Shown in pieces: positions 58,401-64,000 of a stretch of 64,000 bases of DNA. The stretch covers positions 17,183,303 to 17,247,302 of the forward strand of contig CM077034.1 in assembly GCA_039090855.1 (NCBI GenBank), written 5' to 3'. Source of the DNA: Macrothele yani. Taxonomy: Eukaryota > Arthropoda > Arachnida > Araneae > Macrothelidae. Position numbers and translations under genes: made by a program. A model generated the notes under the pieces. That model did no database searches and was not told the DNA's origin. It saw only the letters and a program-made list of their open reading frames with translations. Position 1 is the stretch's first letter. Each line of letters starts with the position of its first letter.

Positions 58401-61400
58401 TTAGAAATAGGAAGCTAGGAGATTTGGGCTAGAGTGCCCGATAGGAAAGTGACACGGAAGCGAGGTAGAAGACGCCCTTATTTACTACCGGGGTCAGAAG
58501 GCTTAACGTGCCCATTCAATGCTCTAGTAGATCAGATCAGATCATATGTAGAGGATTTTAGGAAGGGAGTGTCTGACCCCAGGTCTTAAACAACCCTTAG
58601 AAATAGGAAGCTAGGAGATTTGGGCTAGAGTGCCCGATAGGAAAGTGACACGGAAGCGAGGTAGAAGACGCCCTTATTTACTACCGGGGGTCAGAAGGCT
58701 TAACGTGCCCATTCAATGCTCTAGTAGATCAGATCAGATCATATGTAGAGGATTTTAGGAAGGGAGTGTCTGACCCCAGGTCTTAAACAACCCTTAGAAA
58801 TAGGAAGCTAGGAGATTTGGGCTAGAGTGCCCGATAGGAAAGTGACACGGAAGCGAGGTAGAAGACGCCCTTATTTACTACCGGGGGTCAGAAGGCTTAA
58901 CGTGCCCATTCAATGCTCTAGTAGATCAGATCAGATCATATGTAGAGGATTTTAGGAAGGGAGTGTCTGACCCCAGGTCTTAAACAACCCTTAGAAATAG
59001 GAAGCTAGGAGATTTGGGCTAGAGTGCCCGATAGGAAAGTGACACGGAAGCGAGGTAGAAGACGCCCTTATTTACTACCGGGGGTCAGAAGGCTTAACGT
59101 GCCCATTCAATGCTCTAGTAGATCAGATCAGATCATATGTAGAGGATTTTAGGAAGGGAGTGTCTGACCCCAGGTCTTAAACAACCCTTAGAAATAGGAA
59201 GCTAGGAGATTTGGGCTAGAGTGCCCGATAGGAAAGTGACACGGAAGCGAGGTAGAAGACGCCCTTATTTACTACCGGGGGTCAGAAGGCTTAACGTGCC
59301 CATTCAATGCTCTAGTAGATCAGATCAGATCATATGTAGAGGATTTTAGGAAGGGAGTGTCTGACCCCAGGTCTTAAACAACCCTTAGAAATAGGAAGCT
59401 AGGAGATTTGGGCTAGAGTGCCCGATAGGAAAGTGACACGGAAGCGAGGTAGAAGACGCCCTTATTTACTACCGGGGGTCAGAAGGCTTAACGTGCCCAT
59501 TCAATGCTCTAGTAGATCAGATCAGATCATATGTAGAGGGTTTTAGGGAGAGTCTGAACCCCAGGTCTTAAACAACCCTTAGAAATAGGAAGCTAGGAGA
59601 TTTGGGCTAGAGTGCCCGATAGGAAAGTGACACGGAAGCGAGGTAGAAGACGCCCTTATTTACTACCGGGGGTCAGAAGGCTTAACGTGCCCATTCAATG
59701 CTCTAGTAGATCAGATCAGATCATATGTAGAGGATTTTAGGAAGGGAGTGTCTGACCCCAGGTCTTAAACAACCCTTAGAAATAGGAAGCTAGGAGATTT
59801 GGGCTAGAGTGCCCGATAGGAAAGTGACACGGAAGCGAGGTAGAAGACGCCCTTATTTACTACCGGGGGTCAGAAGGCTTAACGTGCCCATTCAATGCTC
59901 TAGTAGATCAGATCAGATCATATGTAGAGGATTTTAGGAAGGGAGTGTCTGACCCCAGGTCTTAAACAACCCTTAGAAATAGGAAGCTAGGAGATTTGGG
60001 CTAGAGTGCCCGATAGGAAAGTGACACGGAAGCGAGGTAGAAGACGCCCTTATTTACTACCGGGGGTCAGAAGGCTTAACGTGCCCATTCAATGCTCTAG
60101 TAGATCAGATCATATGTAGAGGATTTTAGGAAGGGAGTGTCTGACCCCAGGTCTTAAACAACCCTTAGAAATAGGAAGCTAGGAGATTTGGGCTAGAGTG
60201 CCCGATAGGAAAGTGACACGGAAGCGAGGTAGAAGACGCCCTTATTTACTACCGGGGGTCAGAAGGCTTAACGTGCCCATTCAATGCTCTAGTAGATCAG
60301 ATCAGATCATATGTAGAGGATTTTAGGAAGGGAGTGTCTGACCCCAGGTCTTAAACAACCCTTAGAAATAGGAAGCTAGGAGATTTGGGCTAGAGTGCCC
60401 GATAGGAAAGTGACACGGAAGCGAGGTAGAAGACGCCCTTATTTACTACCGGGGGTCAGAAGGCTTAACGTGCCCATTCAATGCTCTAGTAGATCAGATC
60501 AGATCATATGTAGAGGATTTTAGGAAGGGAGTGTCTGACCCCAGGTCTTAAACAACCCTTAGAAATAGGAAGCTAGGAGATTTGGGCTAGAGTGCCCGAT
60601 AGGAAAGTGACACGGAAGCGAGGTAGAAGACGCCCTTATTTACTACCGGGGGTCAGAAGGCTTAACGTGCCCATTCAATGCTCTAGATCAGATCAGATCA
60701 TATGTAGAGGATTTTAGGAAGGGAGTGTCTGACCCCAGGTCTTAAACAACCCTTAGAAATAGGAAGCTAGGAGATTTGGGCTAGAGTGCCCGATAGGAAA
60801 GTGACACGGAAGCGAGGTAGAAGACGCCCTTATTTACTACCGGGGGTCAGAAGGCTTAACGTGCCCATTCAATGCTCTAGTAGATCAGATCAGATCATAT
60901 GTAGAGGATTTTAGGAAGGGAGTGTCTGACCCCAGGTCTTAAACAACCCTTAGAAATAGGAAGCTAGGAGATTTGGGCTAGAGTGCCCGATAGGAAAGTG
61001 ACACGGAAGCGAGGTAGAAGACGCCCTTATTTACTACCGGGGGTCAGAAGGCTTAACGTGCCCATTCAATGCTCTAGTAGATCAGATCAGATCATATGTA
61101 GAGGATTTTAGGAAGGGAGTGTCTGACCCCAGGTCTTAAACAACCCTTAGAAATAGGAAGCTAGGAGATTTGGGCTAGAGTGCCCGATAGGAAAGTGACA
61201 CGGAAGCGAGGTAGAAGACGCCCTTATTTACTACCGGGGGTCAGAAGGCTTAACGTGCCCATTCAATGCTCTAGTAGATCAGATCAGATCATATGTAGAG
61301 GATTTTAGGAAGGGAGTGTCTGACCCCAGGTCTTAAACAACCCTTAGAAATAGGAAGCTAGGAGATTTGGGCTAGAGTGCCCGATAGGAAAGTGACACGG

Positions 61401-64000
61401 AAGCGAGGTAGAAGACGCCCTTATTTACTACCGGGGGTCAGAAGGCTTAACGTGCCCATTCAATGCTCTAGTAGATCAGATCAGATCATATGTAGAGGAT
61501 TTTAGGAAGGGAGTGTCTGACCCCAGGTCTTAAACAACCCTTAGAAATAGGAAGCTAGGAGATTTGGGCTAGAGTGCCCGATAGGAAAGTGACACGGAAG
61601 CGAGGTAGAAGACGCCCTTATTTACTACCGGGGTCAGAAGGCTTAACGTGCCCATTCAATGCTCTAGTAGATCAGATCAGATCATATGTAGAGGATTTTA
61701 GGAAGGGAGTGTCTGACCCCAGGTCTTAAACAACCCTTAGAAATAGGAAGCTAGGAGATTTGGGCTAGAGTGCCCGATAGGAAAGTGACACGGAAGCGAG
61801 GTAGAAGACGCCCTTATTTACTACCGGGGGTCAGAAGGCTTAACGTGCCCATTCAATGCTCTAGTAGATCAGATCAGATCATATGTAGAGGATTTTAGGA
61901 AGGGAGTGTCTGACCCCAGGTCTTAAACAACCCTTAGAAATAGGAAGCTAGGAGATTTGGGCTAGAGTGCCCGATAGGAAAGTGACACGGAAGCGAGGTA
62001 GAAGACGCCCTTATTTACTACCGGGGGTCAGAAGGCTTAACGTGCCCATTCAATGCTCTAGTAGATCAGATCAGATCATATGTAGAGGATTTTAGGAAGG
62101 GAGTGTCTGACCCCAGGTCTTAAACAACCCTTAGAAATAGGAAGCTAGGAGATTTGGGCTAGAGTGCCCGATAGGAAAGTGACACGGAAGCGAGGTAGAA
62201 GACGCCCTTATTTACTACCGGGGGTCAGAAGGCTTAACGTGCCCATTCAATGCTCTAGTAGATCAGATCAGATCATATGTAGAGGATTTTAGGAAGGGAG
62301 TGTCTGACCCCAGGTCTTAAACAACCCTTAGAAATAGGAAGCTAGGAGATTTGGGCTAGAGTGCCCGATAGGAAAGTGACACGGAAGCGAGGTAGAAGAC
62401 GCCCTTATTTACTACCGGGGGTCAGAAGGCTTAACGTGCCCATTCAATGCTCTAGTAGATCAGATCAGATCATATGTAGAGGATTTTAGGAAGGGAGTGT
62501 CTGACCCCAGGTCTTAAACAACCCTTAGAAATAGGAAGCTAGGAGATTTGGGCTAGAGTGCCCGATAGGAAAGTGACACGGAAGCGAGGTAGAAGACGCC
62601 CTTATTTACTACCGGGGGTCAGAAGGCTTAACGTGCCCATTCAATGCTCTAGTAGATCAGATCAGATCATATGTAGAGGATTTTAGGAAGGGAGTGTCTG
62701 ACCCCAGGTCTTAAACAACCCTTAGAAATAGGAAGCTAGGAGATTTGGGCTAGAGTGCCCGATAGGAAAGTGACACGGAAGCGAGGTAGAAGACGCCCTT
62801 ATTTACTACCGGGGGTCAGAAGGCTTAACGTGCCCATTCAATGCTCTAGTAGATCAGATCAGATCATATGTAGAGGATTTTAGGAAGGGAGTGTCTGACC
62901 CCAGGTCTTAAACAACCCTTAGAAATAGGAAGCTAGGAGATTTGGGCTAGAGTGCCCGATAGGAAAGTGACACGGAAGCGAGGTAGAAGACGCCCTTATT
63001 TACTACCGGGGTCAGAAGGCTTAACGTGCCCATTCAATGCTCTAGTAGATCAGATCAGATCATATGTAGAGGATTTTAGGAAGGGAGTGTCTGACCCCAG
63101 GTCTTATAGAACACTTAGAAGTAGGAAGCTAGGAGATTTGGGCTAGAGTGCCCGATAGGAAAGTGACACGGAAGCGAGGTAGAAGACGCCCTTATTTACT
63201 ACCGGGGGTCAGAAGGCTTAACGTGCCCATTCAATGCTCTAGTAGATCAGATCAGATCATATGTAGAGGATTTTAGGAAGGGAGTGTCTGACCCCAGGTC
63301 TTAAACAACCCTTAGAAATAGGAAGCTAGGAGATTTGGGCTAGAGTGCCCGATAGGAAAGTGACACGGAAGCGAGGTAGAAGACGCCCTTATTTACTACC
63401 GGGGGTCAGAAGGCTTAACGTGCCCATTCAATGCTCTAGTAGATCAGATCAGATCATATGTAGAGGATTTTAGGAAGGGAGTGTCTGACCCCAGGTCTTA
63501 AACAACCCTTAGAAATAGGAAGCTAGGAGATTTGGGCTAGAGTGCCCGATAGGAAAGTGACACGGAAGCGAGGTAGAAGACGCCCTTATTTACTACCGGG
63601 GGTCAGAAGGCTTAACGTGCCCATTCAATGCTCTAGTAGATCAGATCAGATCATATGTAGAGGATTTTAGGAAGGGAGTGTCTGACCCCAGGTCTTAAAC
63701 AACCCTTAGAAATAGGAAGCTAGGAGATTTGGGCTAGAGTGCCCGATAGGAAAGTGACACGGAAGCGAGGTAGAAGACGCCCTTATTTACTACCGGGGGT
63801 CAGAAGGCTTAACGTGCCCATTCAATGCTCTAGTAGATCAGATCAGATCATATGTAGAGGATTTTAGGAAGGGAGTGTCTGACCCCAGGTCTTAAACAAC
63901 CCTTAGAAATAGGAAGCTAGGAGATTTGGGCTAGAGTGCCCGATAGGAAAGTGACACGGAAGCGAGGTAGAAGACGCCCTTATTTACTACCGGGGGTCAG
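28414..64000. repeat. Satellite array, 197-bp monomer, about 180 copies
   Basis: GATCATATGTAGAGG recurs at 28414, 28611, 28808, 29005 and onward at 197-bp steps to the window end with no interruption. The monomer includes a GATCA triplet at its junction, GTCTGACCCC near position 32-41 and GGGGTCAG near 148-155 (an internal inverted pair). Left units (to about 34.9 kb) carry mixed variants (GATTTT/GACTTT, CCAGG/CCAAG, GACGACC/GACGCCC, CTAG/CTTG). Later units are almost identical apart from rare indels such as GGGGG to GGGG or loss of one GATCA. Frames of about 60 codons within monomers end at stops and are not genes. Confidence 0.98.
34890..35230. other. Cluster of small insertions within the satellite
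   Basis: About ten insertions of 1-7 bases fall in less than two monomers (for example CCCATCTGTCAATG, GGAAGCGGGGAG, ACCGCATTATTGGGG, CATATATGTAG, GGGCTTAGAG). Elsewhere in the array monomers differ by at most one or two bases. The cluster coincides with the switch from the mixed-variant flank to the uniform core. Confidence 0.9.

Noticed and set aside
28414..64000. CRISPR-like regular repeats
   Set aside because: The whole 197-bp monomer is repeated with no unique spacers; it is a eukaryotic satellite.

Overview
The window looks like transposon- and satellite-rich DNA from an animal, probably an invertebrate. No host gene can be assigned with confidence. What points to an animal is the repeat set: Tc1/mariner DNA transposons, Penelope-like retroelements (PLEs) with GIY-YIG endonucleases, a LINE reverse transcriptase, tRNA-derived SINEs with A-rich tails, a hAT-type MITE, many poly-A/T runs and a long satellite array. 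There are no operons, Shine-Dalgarno sites or rRNA genes. Nearly every coding segment is broken by stops, frameshifts, truncation or insertion. The weak exon-like candidates at 1294-1432 and 25171-25580 are flagged as such.

Layout. 1-1089: LINE reverse transcriptase remnant, split by about 540 bp. 2295-3885: degenerate 45-bp minisatellite. 4389-6253: PLE-A, two 3' ends head-to-head, one arm carrying a SINE. 7489-10547: Tc1 element (Tc1-I) containing a tRNA-SINE duplication and a nested PLE (PLE-B) with a 12-bp target duplication. 10681-10900: transposase tail. 10918-11690: T-rich tandem repeat. 12769-17967: second Tc1 element (Tc1-II). Inside its transposase gene a 100-bp block that holds the second catalytic motif is amplified about 29 times, and a third head-to-head PLE (PLE-C) is nested near its right end. 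18050-18471: internally deleted transposase. 18610-19600: PLE-D. 20159-24263: compound inverted-repeat (foldback-like) structure enclosing six 330-bp units, each with a tRNA-like segment, plus one inverted unit. 24430-25075: hAT-type MITE with an 8-bp target duplication. 27034-28334: mariner element, nearly intact apart from one frameshift. 28414 to the window end: one satellite array of about 180 copies of a 197-bp monomer.

The elements do not form a pathway. They form a nested insertion history: PLEs lie inside Tc1 elements and a SINE lies inside a PLE. The most unusual structures are (1) the 29-fold amplification inside the Tc1-II transposase gene; (2) a hairpin flanked by CTGAWGA-like and GAAA-like bases next to the 3' end of all four PLE remnants, resembling the hammerhead ribozymes reported from PLEs; (3) the foldback element packed with tRNA-like units; and (4) a burst of small insertions at 34.9-35.2 kb in the satellite, exactly where a heterogeneous flank changes to a highly uniform core, which may be an assembly seam.
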